64,000 nt of DNA from NCBI GenBank assembly GCA_024752435.1, contig CP103028.1:1-64000 (forward strand), written 5' to 3'. Positions 11,473-22,442 of this stretch are shown here, in pieces. The DNA comes from Allantophomopsis cytisporea (lineage: Eukaryota > Ascomycota > Leotiomycetes > Phacidiales > Phacidiaceae). Under the pieces are notes generated by a model, which was not told the DNA's origin, ran no database searches, and saw nothing but the letters and a program-made list of their open reading frames with translations. Numbering within the stretch: position 1 is the stretch's first letter; each line of letters starts with the position of its first letter. The position numbers and the translations under genes were made by a program.

Positions 11473-12095
11473 ATGCAATTCACCACCGCTACCATCCTCA
11501 CCACTCTCACTGCCCTCGCGGCCGCTGCTCCAGCTCCTCAACTCTCCGCCGCTGATGAGCCAGCGTACTTTGGTGTCGTCGCCATTCACTCGGGCAGTGC
11601 TGTCCATCTCTCCAGCTTCAATGCTGCTAAGGGATCCATTCTTGCTGGTCTCCCCAGCCAGAACGCCTCCTGCGATGTTCAGGGCACCAATACCGCTACT
11701 TTCTACATCAAAGATAGCGACTTGTACTTGTACGCTGCCAGCGCTACACCTCAGCAGATATACGTTGACCGATCTGGAAACGGTATGTTCTATAATTTTA
11801 TACATCGAAAACCGAATACTGACATGAGCTACCAGGTCAAGGCGTAATCGGCTACACCACTGGTGCTGAACCTGCTCCTACCAATGCTGAGCGTGATGGA
11901 TGGGCTCTCACTGACGGAGCTCTCACCTTCGATAAATCTAGCTTGATTGCCTGCCCCAACAGCATCGACGGTGCCTGGTCTATCTGGTTGAACGTCGGAA
12001 TTGACAATCCTGCCGGCAACACTGGCTGCACAAGTATCTCTGCAAAGGCTGTTGAGACTACGGCGCCTGTTGGATGCTTGTACACTTCGAACTAA
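11473..12095 (+). CDS. PhiA-like secreted cell wall protein
   Basis: Join(11473-11782, 11836-12095), 189 residues, with a 53-bp intron (GTATGT...CAG) that keeps frame. It begins with a signal peptide (MQFTTATILTTLTALAAAAPAP). The mature part has 'FGVVAIHSGSAVHLSSFNAA' and 'ASCDVQGTNTATFYIKDSDL'. The second exon gives 'GWALTDGALTF', 'FIACPNS'-like 'LIACPNSIDGAWSIW', and a C-terminal Cys pair. This layout fits the fungal PhiA/IgE-binding family, small beta-rich proteins of the conidial or hyphal wall known in Aspergillus for a role in phialide and conidium formation. It was not possible to tell PhiA proper from paralogues. A TATATAA word about 140 bases upstream and a C/A-rich leader suggest strong regulated expression. 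Confidence 0.65.
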
Positions 12096-15000
12096 GTGTG
12101 CATAGAGGGCTAGACGGACTAAAGATGTTGATTTCTCAGAATTTTGTATATATATAACATTACATGTATAATTTTAGCGCTCGCCTGGCGACATGCCTTA
12201 TATTCCCGAGCTTTTAATACTAATAAATTGTATCAAAAGCATATCATGTTCTCTCAATTCCTGGGTGACACTCATCAACCCCTACATTAATACTAGATTT
12301 ACTCGCGCACAATAGGTAGGCCTTAAGTTTAGGAGGACCAGCGATTGTTCTTGAACCATACTCAACTTATTGCTCTCAAACACTTGTTGAAATGTGAAAT
12401 AACAGGTTGATTTCCTATGAAAGCCACACTACAATGGGGCAAAGCAGATAGTCATTTCCCAGAGAGGAATACATATCGATCTAATTGTGTTAGAAAGTTT
12501 CCCAGCCTCTAAAAAGCATATTTGATGAAGATACTGTGCATTGGTTTGGATATAGGTTCTCAGGGACCGATACCTAGGGCAGTTTTTCCTTCTACAAATA
12601 GGCTCTATGTAAAACAAAGGTCAGAAGTGGCAATATTTCTCGGAAAGGGGTGTGTTCGAGAGAGAATCAGAAAGAATAGGGATGTAGAGGAGGGTCCGTA
12701 GAGGTGTATATTCCACATGTTCACGTTGAAAATCCTCAAACAGTAGTGACGTTGGCATATTTCCAATCAGAATCATGCGATGGGGAATTATCGTATATAT
12801 TTATTGTGAATGATGACATCGTATATCCTGTACTGGCCGTCACCCACTTGGGACGCCGGAGAATGGCTACAGCCAAGGCTGAGAAGGTTTACATAGCGAC
12901 TTCGCTGTCCAGGATCACCACCGTCTCTGGTTTATTTGAGGGTGTAGAATATGGAAATAATCGTATGATGCGATCGGTAGGTTTCAACGGCTGTACTATG
13001 TAGCGTGATGAGAAGAGAAAGTTGCCGTGATATGAAGCAATCGATTGGATCTTCAATAGTGAGCAAAGCGGCAGAATCTCCGGTGATCTCGTGTCGACCT
13101 AGGTGACGGGAAAGTTAGACAGCCAGCCAGCCCAACTCTTCTCAGTCGGAAACTAGGCTCAACGGTTTGACCGATTCTAGTATCGACAGCTAGCACTAGG
13201 GAGCAGCACCACCATCCAGACATATAAAATGGAATTGGATAGTAGCTATCACTCCCATCCACACAGCGCCTTGGAAGCATGATCTACAAACCCTATTCAT
13301 CATTTTGTACTTGCGGCTAATTAAATTATGGAATTCTCCCAGAGTAACCAATCATATATACTGATTTGGTTTTGTAAAAGGTGGAAAGCCCTTCGCTTCC
13401 TAAGGGATGTAAGAGAGGTTCCGCTACAGCTAAGCTAAAGGAGAACACCGAGCGGTGGTGCTCTACCCCTAGTACAGTAGTCTCACACATCTAGCCCGTC
13501 AGGCGGTTGAAAGATTTCGGATTGCCACAAAACCCTGGAACCAAAACGCAAATACTAGGCTAGTTCAACCAAAGTTCAGAAAGCTGAGCAACTTGTTCGA
13601 ACACTCCTATTCCTTCCGGAAGATGCTCACCTTACAGTCGAGAGCGCATATCACGGTCTCTAAGTTGATGAGGATGTTTGAGTCGAACAATGAAAAAGTA
13701 TGTAATAGCGCAAAGTATCCTCTTAGCTTGATTTATTCTTTGATTCTCTAGTAGAAAATAGAGTTCTCCGAAAGTCCTATCCCAGTAAATGAACTCACGG
13801 TGCACTTGGTGTAGAAGAACAAGCAGTGTATAACATTATTCAGCATTTATCGAAAGCTATGAATCAATCAACAAATCGACCTTCTGTACTCTAATATTCA
13901 TAGACAGGTCTATGAAGAATGGTGAAGTCGTGGTATTGTAGCATGAGTAAATTGCTATCCCAAACCCTAGAATTGAGACACTATTGGGACTAGTCCATAT
14001 ATTGTCGAGTTCAATGCTATTATGGAATCGAAGGAATGTAGAGAGGATTTTCTGAGTCTCTCCAGAATGGGGGCTAGAGCCTTTTCTCGGGCCAGATGTT
14101 GTTATTCCAGACAATTGCAAATCCGAGACAATAGAGTGTATAATTTCTGGCTGGACCGTTTTTTCAGATGATATCGAATAGCCACAAGAAGAGCCACCAG
14201 GATACTGTAAGAATTTAGTCAGTTATGGTGATGATGACAGATATAGTGTTGATGTTACTACGTATTCATAGTTGTTGTGAGTAGGTTGAGGCAGAGTGAT
14301 ATCTATAGGGTTTGGTGGCGAAAGATAATAGGCATTACTTTTACAACTTTAGTTAGTGTTTTGGAAAGGACGTGCGATGGATTTGGATCTTTTAGGTCAG
14401 TTGCATATCCAATTGTTTTAGTCCATTAGGGAATAAGAAGAATAATGCTTCCTAAGGTTCTCGTAGTATAGGGAATAGTAGGTCGGTATTTGGGACAAAC
14501 ATACCAAGGGAGTGTGGGGATTTGAAGTCACAAACTATACCGCCCAATCGATACCATCCAGTGCTCTTGAGCACAGCCAAGAGCAGACAAAGGCAACTCG
14601 AGCTTCAATGAGCAAGTGTGAAGGCAATGTATTAATTGAGAACACATGTACCCAGCTGTAATACAAATTATCATGGCACCACACATACAAAAATAAACCT
14701 TACTGTGAGGTAAGTATAAATTATGCTCTAGCTCAGCTGAAAGCTGATCTTCTGAGCAATACTAAAACTTCATAGGGCTCAGATGCGGAGAACATATATC
14801 GTGGCTAGCTGAGAAAATCCGATTTGCGGGGACTCTCGCTTCTCGCCTAGAGCGTAAAAATTATGTAACTTGGCGCTTAACAGCCGCCTACGTATGTGCT
14901 TAAGTTTATTTCTATGTTTTCGTCCTATCTTACTACAACCTCAGTACAGCTTCAATAAGCCTTCTTCACATGAACACAAATCTCATAGTACTACATGAAA

Positions 15001-15293
15001 CGGTAAATCAAATTACCAAATTTAGCCTATCTAGTTACGTGAGTCTGTCATTTTATTTTTCATCAAGTGAATCTCAAATATATGCCTACAGCATATGCTA
15101 AACGCATGACAATTTCGTTAGTGTTGAGAAGTCTTTATGCATATAAGATGCCCCAAACCAAATGGAAATCTTCCCTCTCGCACCATCTTTTACTACCTTT
15201 AAATTACTTTCCAGAATCTATTCACTTCCTGCTTTCCTCACCTTATGACCCAACTTTTCTTTCACGAAACCACACTCAATACCCATATTCATA
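12096..15293. other. gene-poor interval
   Basis: About 3.2 kb without a recognisable gene on either strand. A 99-codon plus-strand frame at 12704-13003 and an 87-codon minus-strand frame at 13857-14120 have no motif. The last 300 bases are the probable promoter and C/T-rich leader of the following secreted-protein gene. Confidence 0.5.
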
Positions 15294-16443
15294 ATGTTCT
15301 TCAAAACCGCATCAATAACTCTGATCGGGCTCCTATACTTCTCTCTCGTATCCGCGGCTCCATTTTCTTTCGCCAATGACCCACTAGGAAACGGCTTTCC
15401 TAATCCTTCAAGTGCACAAATTGAGATGATTGAGCAAGCCGCACACGGCAGTCTTCCCAATGGTGCAGCACCCGCCACCCCACCTACAGCTGATTCCTTC
15501 ACCACTATTAGACTCATCGCCTTCAACGAGCTATTTGAAGTTGCTTTCTTCACCGAGCTCCTCGCCAATATTACCTCAAAATGCGACGGATATCACTTCG
15601 AGGACCATACATCTCAACAATACCTCATTGATACTCTCTCGGCCGTTATAGCACAGGAAGAGCTTCATGCCTTGTATGCAAATAGTGCTCTACAACTTTT
15701 CAACCAAGGCCCAATACAACCATGCCAATACAACTTCCCAGTGAGCACCGTTGAAGATGCTATAGCCTTAGCCAGCACATTCACCGATGTTGTCCTAGGC
15801 GTGCTCCAAGACGCCGCCTCAGGTTTTGGGGCCGGTAAGTTAACTTCCTATTTCATACTGGAAAAAACACTAACATGCTCTTCTAGATGGAGATGTGGGA
15901 TTAATCCGCGCCATTGCCTCCGTAATCGGCCAAGAAGGCGAACAAAACGGTTTCTACCGCCAACTCCTTCACAAGATCCCATCTGCGCTCCCCTTCTTAA
16001 CCACTGCAACCCGAGAATTCGCCTTTAGCGCCTTGAATCAGCTTTTCATCATCCCAGGCTCCTGTCCCAACTCTGACACCATCGACCTCCCTATATTTAG
16101 CCCTCTCGTTATCGAGACAAGCAACATTCAGGCTGCAGCCCAAACTCTGACCTTTAGTATCACGATCCCAACTTCCGGACCAGAGCAGACATGGGGAAGT
16201 GATTACTCTGGTCTCAGCATCTTCTATATTAACCAGCAGAGTACACCTGTCAAGGAGCCGATCAAGAATGTAGCTGTTTCTGGTACTACTGTCACTTTTA
16301 CCGCTGCTTTTCCTTATGATTCTGCTACCTTTGGGAATGGTCTGACGATTGCGGCGTTAGCTACACAGCCCGCAAACCTTACTGCTGATGGTATTGCGCA
16401 GGCGTCTACAGTATTTGGGCCAGGTATAATCGAGATCAATTAG
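15294..16443 (+). CDS. LsdA-like secreted ferritin-fold protein
   Basis: Join(15294-15834, 15887-16443), 365 residues; intron 52 bp, donor GTAAGT, acceptor TCTAG. The signal peptide is MFFKTASITLIGLLYFSLVSA followed by AP. The body carries a ferritin-like helical region ('FNELFEVAFFTELLANI', 'AVIAQEELHALYAN', 'IASVIGQEGEQNGFYRQLL') with the Glu/His pattern of the di-iron fold. After it comes a beta-rich C-terminal part without Cys-rich motifs. The order and length match the fungal late sexual development protein LsdA and the Rds1 stress-protein group. LsdA transcripts in A. nidulans are known from sexual development; a role here in fruit-body or stress response is inference. No co-directed neighbour suggests an operon-like unit. 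Confidence 0.75.
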
Positions 16444-17084
16444 GTATACTATTCTTCGACTTCGTGACTTCTTACTGCAAGGTTTCTCATCTTTCATTGT
16501 TTTGGTCTATAGTCCTGTACTCTATTAGGATAAGTAGCAAGTGCGATGTAATTAATTTCAGTTGCTCTTTGGAAAATAAATACATAACCTATCTATGTAT
16601 TCATGTAACATAGTCCTTCAGCGAGAGTGAAAACAACTACAATATGATCCGTATTTAACAGACAAAATAAAAGTCCGTCGTACTTAAGTACATAACAACA
16701 AGATCTCTACTATCTAACTGCATCTAGTTCTATATGCAGTTTTTCTTCTTGTAAACGCTTATGCTACCTATTCTCTAATTAGGTACAATAAGAGGCATTA
16801 TTATGTATAAGCTTAAATAATTCTATTTAGAGAAAAACTGAGACTTAGGGTCTGTACTATAGTTCGGCTACATTACTAAGGGTTCCTTTAAATAATTTCA
16901 CAAGTAGTCCTCTAATACAGGCATTCCATACAAATGTAATTGAATACATTAATATTCATATCTAGCAGTAGATGAGGGAGTTCTGCAATTCTCCAATTAA
17001 AAATGCATTTGGTCTCGGTTCAGTAGAACGGATAGACAACAAGTATAATCTATCAATTTGGTTTACTCTATGTACTCTGAGCTA
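16444..17084. other. intergenic, AT-rich
   Basis: Contains the 3' flank of the LsdA-like gene (AT-rich, AATAAA at about 16575-16581) and nothing else that can be supported. Confidence 0.5.
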
Positions 17085-17830
17085 GCTTTCAACGCGTAGA
17101 AATACGATGGTTCGTGTCCCAACACCACCGCCGCGTTTTTTCTCTGCACTAGACTACGAATGTAATTCCTACTTTGATGCCAGTCATTGAAGTTCCTCAT
17201 TAAAGTGCTAGGGTGTATTCCATCTTCAAATTCTCCTTCACATAAAAAACATCACCCGTTATTACAAGGAAACCCGTTTGTTGGAGCTCAAGCTCCATCG
17301 TAATAGAACCTGTAGTATATCCAGGACAATAATTTAAAGTAACGCCTCGAAAAATCTCGAAGGTCTGCCCAGAGAAGGTCTTCTACTGCAGCCGGTCAAC
17401 AACAAGGTAGTCCTTCACGTATAAGCCTTGATCTATCCTAGTTGTACAAGTCTAGAAAGCGTTCTTTAGCTCCTCCTTATAACACTAGATCTCGACGTCT
17501 GCTCGAAGAAAGTATTAGTACGACCCATCTCTTTATACAATATAATAAAGAGACGAGTAGGCTACTAACCTCGATTAAAAAAGTGCTCTAACCCTCCGGC
17601 ATAATCAGTATATAGATAACTTAATACACCGACTTAACGTCTGTAATGTTCCTAGCCCCGGTAGCTTTAATCGCCTCAGGCAAACTATAAACGGATTTGT
17701 TCTAGATTCTCGGGGTACATTCGAGCAAATTTTTGCCCTAGCTTTTAATAACATCCTCGCAAGAGCCTGTATCAAAAAGAACAAGGCCTACATCTAGATA
17801 GTATACTAAAGCCGCAATTATTATCAAGTC
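17085..17830 (-). pseudogene. metallo-beta-lactamase-fold hydrolase relic with His-to-Tyr changes
   Basis: Minus-strand fragments give a metallo-beta-lactamase-fold protein in order: 'LVLFDTGSCEDVIKS' (about 17780), 'SLPEAIKATGARNITDVKSV', 'LSYLYTDYAGGLEHFF' (about 17610) and 'YCPGYTTGSI..ELQQTGFLVITGDV' (about 17330-17240). The end is 'LVQRKNAAVVLGHEPSYFYALK' in two adjoining pieces (about 17100). In the family the zinc motif is SHLHxDHxGG; here three His positions read Tyr (TAT for CAT). Trp codons read TAG ('S*GKNL', 'RI*NKS'). These are all C-to-T or G-to-A changes. The layout resembles N-acyl-homoserine-lactonase-like fungal hydrolases, which share the VLGHE end. Stops and frameshifts make it inactive. 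Confidence 0.75.
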
Positions 17831-20004
17831 TCGTCGTTTATGCAGCTATAGTAGAAGACCGACTAGAAATTGATTAGCACCGGCAAGGACATTTGCCGCG
17901 TCTATATCAAGAATTCCCAGATTCAAGAGCTGTAGGTAGAAATTTTAGCAACTTTAAGTATTATGAAAGCCCTTAGATTCATCTCTAACTTACCCACAGT
18001 TTTGCGCCCCTTGGTAAGGCTGTCGAAGAGGGAGATATTGTAAGAAACTTCTAAGGAGCGTGACTTCAAGTCTTAAGATATTGTTAGTTTTTCTGAAGAT
18101 ATTGAGATGTCTACGTTGAGTTGCTCGAAATATATGGTTATAACATAGAGTTACTTATAAAATAGTGGAGCCAGTTATCAGTTGAGTATGTAGTAGCATC
18201 ATGCATACTTACCTAACCCCATTCGTGTTATAGAACCGATGATCAAGAAATATCTGGTGGTAGTTATATTAAGCTTTCTTGCTATGTGACGTGAAAATCA
18301 ACTGCCGTGTCAGCTTACTGAACTAGTACAAGTGGTATCTTGGCGGTAATACTTCGGTATATCTTGTAGATGTAGGCATATTGTAGCTTCCTTATTTGCA
18401 TGGTCAACATGCGTTGCTGCCTAGGTTAGCCATTCGCTGCGTCGTTCTAGCACAAAGGTGACGGATCGCATATACGTAAGAATCAGAATTGAGACTCCAG
18501 ACATCTATTACTTAGGGAATCTGCTATGCCTGATATGTTGTTGCGAAGAGAGGGATCTATCGCGTCGTGATGGCGATGCTGGCGACGTTCCGCTAAAGAA
18601 CATCATATATCTTTGCCGTCACATTGTAAGCTCGGCAGCTACACCTTACATGTGCCAACTTGACCAAAATCGGATCAAAATTTGCTTGGCTATCTCATGA
18701 TTCAAACGGGTTATATCAATGTCTATCATCCGTCGCCCTTCGCACGTGCCTGACGACCCGGATTACCGGGAGACTGGTCAGCCGATTATTAGGATTAATA
18801 AATAGAGTTCCCCATAACCTATACGGATTGTGAGGAACTTCACCCAACCCTAGGTTCTCTGGGATATAATAAAACAAGGGCATGGCAAGCACGAAATGCA
18901 AGCTTTATACAACTAATAAATGATGATAATACAAAAATCAAATAAATCGACTTATACCTCTAATAACAACACTATCTCTTATATTTCTGCTTACGCTGCT
19001 TCCTTGCTGTGTTTTATTACTGGCTTAAAGGTTAGGCTAGATGGTATAGCGCAATACGAGTACAGTGCAATTATCTATCAGTGTATACATACACTAGGAT
19101 ATTCTTTCAATCTCTATAGTGGTATATGCGGTGACGTTTGTTAAAAGACAGCATGTTTGTTATTATATTTATACATTAGACCTAACAACGTCAGTACTAT
19201 TGCCTTGTAAATCGCGCACGCACGCATCCACCATAAACAGTTATCAATGTAGCTACCTTCCTCCCTCAGCATCGAATACCTTCTCGAGAGAATTACAATC
19301 ATCGGGTCTTTTCCAACACTCTATCAGTTTCACAACCGCATATTTGAATCACGGGTCTATTTAAAGACTCAGGGAAGTTTCTATTCTTACCGCTTTATCC
19401 GGTGCCAAATCATTTCCATCCTAGAGACTTAACTTCGACGTATTAGCTGTGCTCTAGAGCGATGACGGAGAGCAGCCTGACTCTTTATCCCAGCGTAGAT
19501 ATAAGAAGGTCCCTAGCAAGGACTCAGCGAAAGCTAATCGCTCGTAGGTGGCTGATTTTAATGATACTCTTGCTGGGAGCAGAGCAGAAGGAATTGGAAT
19601 CGTTGCGTACCCAACTGATGAATATCATAGAGAATGAAAAGCTCCTGGAACACATGCTACGGATCCACACAAGTCCCAAGAAGATGATGATGATCATAGG
19701 GATGAGAGTGACGAGTAGAAAGTCCGTAGTAAAAAGCAAATCTCAAGCCCTCGCCTATATTGCTCAGAAAACTAGGTTTCTCTCTTCCGTTTGATTCTCT
19801 GTCGGTTTGCCATTACACTTAGTAGAGATTTTATTGTTCTGCCAAGTCTGATGAGCGCCTATGCTCCTAACGTGGTGAGATCTCCTTTGTCACTTTCTCA
19901 TGTGAGCATTGATACTATAGCACTGTACGACGCATGATTTTTCTGCCATCAAAGCATTAAGAAGCTACTGCCTTCTATCGCAAGTTTAAAGGGACATCGC
20001 ATGG
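17831..20004. other. gene-poor interval
   Basis: No gene can be supported. A plus-strand frame at 19462-19794 has a short leucine-rich, coiled-coil-like stretch (AEQKELESLRTQLMNIIENE) that could be the remnant of a regulator, but it lacks an identifiable DNA-binding region. Other frames (18458-18700, 18716-18901) show nothing. The upstream part may hold the decayed 5' end of the hydrolase relic. Confidence 0.45.
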
Positions 20005-21069
20005 TCAATGGTCATCCTTAGAGACCCTAATCCCCACGATATCTGTTTCGCAATGATAGATGCCCTCTTCTGATGCACCTGACGTCTGCATGGATCTCTT
20101 TCGCCCGCTTTTGTTAAGATGATCTTTGATTTTCCCATTGAAAGAATGAAACAATGGACGATAGGTGGTAAATGACGCAGCAAGTATTCCAATAAATGGC
20201 TCAGCCATTTGCGCGACGGTTATGGGGTAAATTTGGAATGTATAATCACTATAACCACCTATCGTAGAAGTGAAGACGATAGTAGCTATCCCAGCTCCAC
20301 TGGCAAACACTGCCATCCAGAGTATGCAAAGAGTCAGAAACTTTGATTTCGTGTTCATAGATGAATTCCTCAAAATAAAAAAGGGCAGAAGACTCATAAC
20401 CAAATCAGCAGCGACTGAGATAGCATATTGGGTGTAAAGAAAGCTTTCTTGTAAGGCAACTGAGATGCAGACGCCAGATTCAGGGTAAAGATAGTAGTAC
20501 CAGTAGTAGGAGACTGGCGAGCAGCTCAATATGTTTACCCGAATAAGATTGAAGGTGTTGATAATAGTTGTAATAAATCCAACAACGTAAATAATGCGCC
20601 TCTGCCATAGACCTGGAGTAAATCGTAAGAAGAGCGAGCAAAGTGAGAGCCGTAATGAGATCATGCAGGGATAGAAGAATATAGCGTTGATATAAAAATC
20701 CTATTTCCAAAGTTAGTAAGATAATTGATAGTAATGTAGACTTTGGAGCTCGTACTCTAAGCAAGTTTACAAGATTCACATCAGAGATACTATCTTGATG
20801 GCCCCCAAACCCATATAAACACATTATTGCATCAGTCACAGATCCACCTATGAAGAATAGCTTCTAACATTAGTCATACGTAACAAATTTGGCTTTATCG
20901 AACGTACCAAACTGAGAAGCAATAGAACGTCATCAACTCCGAATGATTTCAACATAAAAAGTCGAATCCATATGCGTAGAAGCACAGCTAAACATGCCGC
21001 AAGAGGTGTAATAATACTAAAGATAAAAAAAGTATTTCCACGAGGGCTTAACTCCCGTATAGCATACAT
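20005..21069 (-). CDS. fungal rhodopsin-like 7TM (Pth11/SAT4-type) membrane protein
   Basis: Join(21069-20908, 20863-20756, 20700-20005), complement, 321 residues; introns 44 and 55 bp. I chose the ATG at 21069 because the longer frame upstream begins with TTG. It has about seven hydrophobic segments: 'TFFIFSIITPLAACLAVLLRIWIR', then the DD motif 'FGVDDVLLLLSL', 'ISLRLSLCSLFLRF', 'IIYVVGFITTIINTFNLI', a 'CSPVSYYWYYY..GVC' loop with two Cys, 'AISVAADLVMSLLPFFIL', 'LCILWMAVFASGAGIATIVF', and a charged cytoplasmic tail. This is the pattern of the fungal rhodopsin-like family (integral membrane, Pth11-related). Ligand unknown. The first intron's branch point is unusually close to its acceptor, so that junction is the least sure. 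Direct repeats lie just upstream. Confidence 0.75.
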
Positions 21070-21145
21070 CTTGACGTTGGAGACAGACAGAGCTGAAGTC
21101 AAAAAAGTGAGAATGCTACACTTTTTAACCTATATGAATAAAGCC

Positions 21146-21330
21146 ACAGGTTGTGAGACTATCCACATCCGGCGCTGTCGAGATGATTTGGCAATCCATA
21201 CTGCATCACCGAAGTCTAAGTCATGAAGCTAATAATTTCCGGCGTTGTCGAGATGTTTGGCACATACATACTGCGCCATCGGATCTTAAGTTGCGAAAGC
21301 TATCCATTTCCGGCGCGCAAAAAAATCTAT
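21146..21330. repeat. three-unit ~70-bp direct repeat upstream of the 7TM gene
   Basis: CCGGCG words at 21169, 21239 and 21310 mark units 70 and 71 bases apart. The first two units share 'CCGGCG(C/T)TGTCGAGATG', a TTTGGCA word and 'CATACTGC.(C/T)CA(T/C)C'. Each CCGGCG is preceded by a variant of 'GAAGCTATCCATTT'. The third unit is truncated after CCGGCGCGC. The array is GC-rich against its AT-rich surroundings and starts about 80 bases upstream of the start codon of the minus-strand 7TM gene, where promoter elements would be. Confidence 0.65.
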
Positions 21331-22442
21331 CCCGGGGTTGCTGAGAGCCGTCTATATAATGTATCGATTTGCACTCAGCTCTACCACTGGATCCTTGTTC
21401 ATAACAATAAAAGACAAGATGTTAATCTTAAACCTTGTGATAAATTTCCAAAGTCTCCTATAGCTAAAGCCAGCTAATAAGTTGAAAGCTTCGTACAACG
21501 AGATTATGACAACTGTTGAATCTCGAATGTTAGAGGCAGGAAACGATTACTTTCAAACAACTATGTGAATGACGATGACGACAAATCCCCCAAGAAGAAG
21601 ATCCTTGAACTAATTGGATAAATATTGTTCATTCATTCTGTGGTAGTTATTTACTGAATTGCACGAACGATTCATGTACTTCGAGTAACAGTAGATAAGA
21701 AAGATACTCAGATACTTTGAGTAGTTGTCTCTGGCACATAGTGATTATTTGAAATTTCTGTCGGAGGGTATAAGAACTGTATCATATACTGGTGCTTAAC
21801 AAAAATGTTGTATTGAGTATTCCAAGAGTTTCTAGATCTGAGTTGCAGCTTTGCAAAGCATCGTAGTCGAATACAAAGCATGTTTTGATGTGCAAGCAAT
21901 CCAGGAAGATCTAACCGTATAACAAGTCATATTAATTATGGTTCAACCAGCAAATTAACCTGCGAAAACTTGTCAACACTTCTATGTGAATGGGTGAGTA
22001 ATGTTAAACACTTCATTCAGCCTTGTTTCATTGTCTTTTGCAGTATTCATATAAGTCAGCAACCTAATTCTAAGAATCACTAATCTTTCGATCAATACTT
22101 CGGACCAATTTCTCCAGGCACCTTCTAATCCTTCGTTAATATCTAACTTGGTCCCGAAGGTGGCAAATTCAATTGCTGGATTGCAAACAACTTGTAATTG
22201 CTATTGTGTGTTTACCTATGAAGAAGTGTGGCGTAGAGATCAAAGCAAGTCACTTTGGGCATTGTTGTGTACATGAGGTCCGAAAGGACCAGAGATGAAG
22301 CTGGGCAGTATTTTCAACAGAGGTTTTGAGAACTAGAAAATGCTACCTTACGCCGAACTGACAGCCAAGTCCAGTGTTGACCGTGCTGTTTCTCATATTA
22401 CTATTCCACGTCCACACCATAAAGCATAGTGTTTAGTTCATT
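21331..22442. other. intergenic, nothing recognised
   Basis: AT-rich with short frames only. A short acidic-then-basic peptide near 21570 (DDDDKSPKKK) is too isolated to call. Confidence 0.5.

Noticed and set aside
19462..19794. Possible bZIP or coiled-coil regulator
   Set aside because: Only a short leucine/glutamate stretch is visible; there is no basic DNA-binding region and no homologous order.
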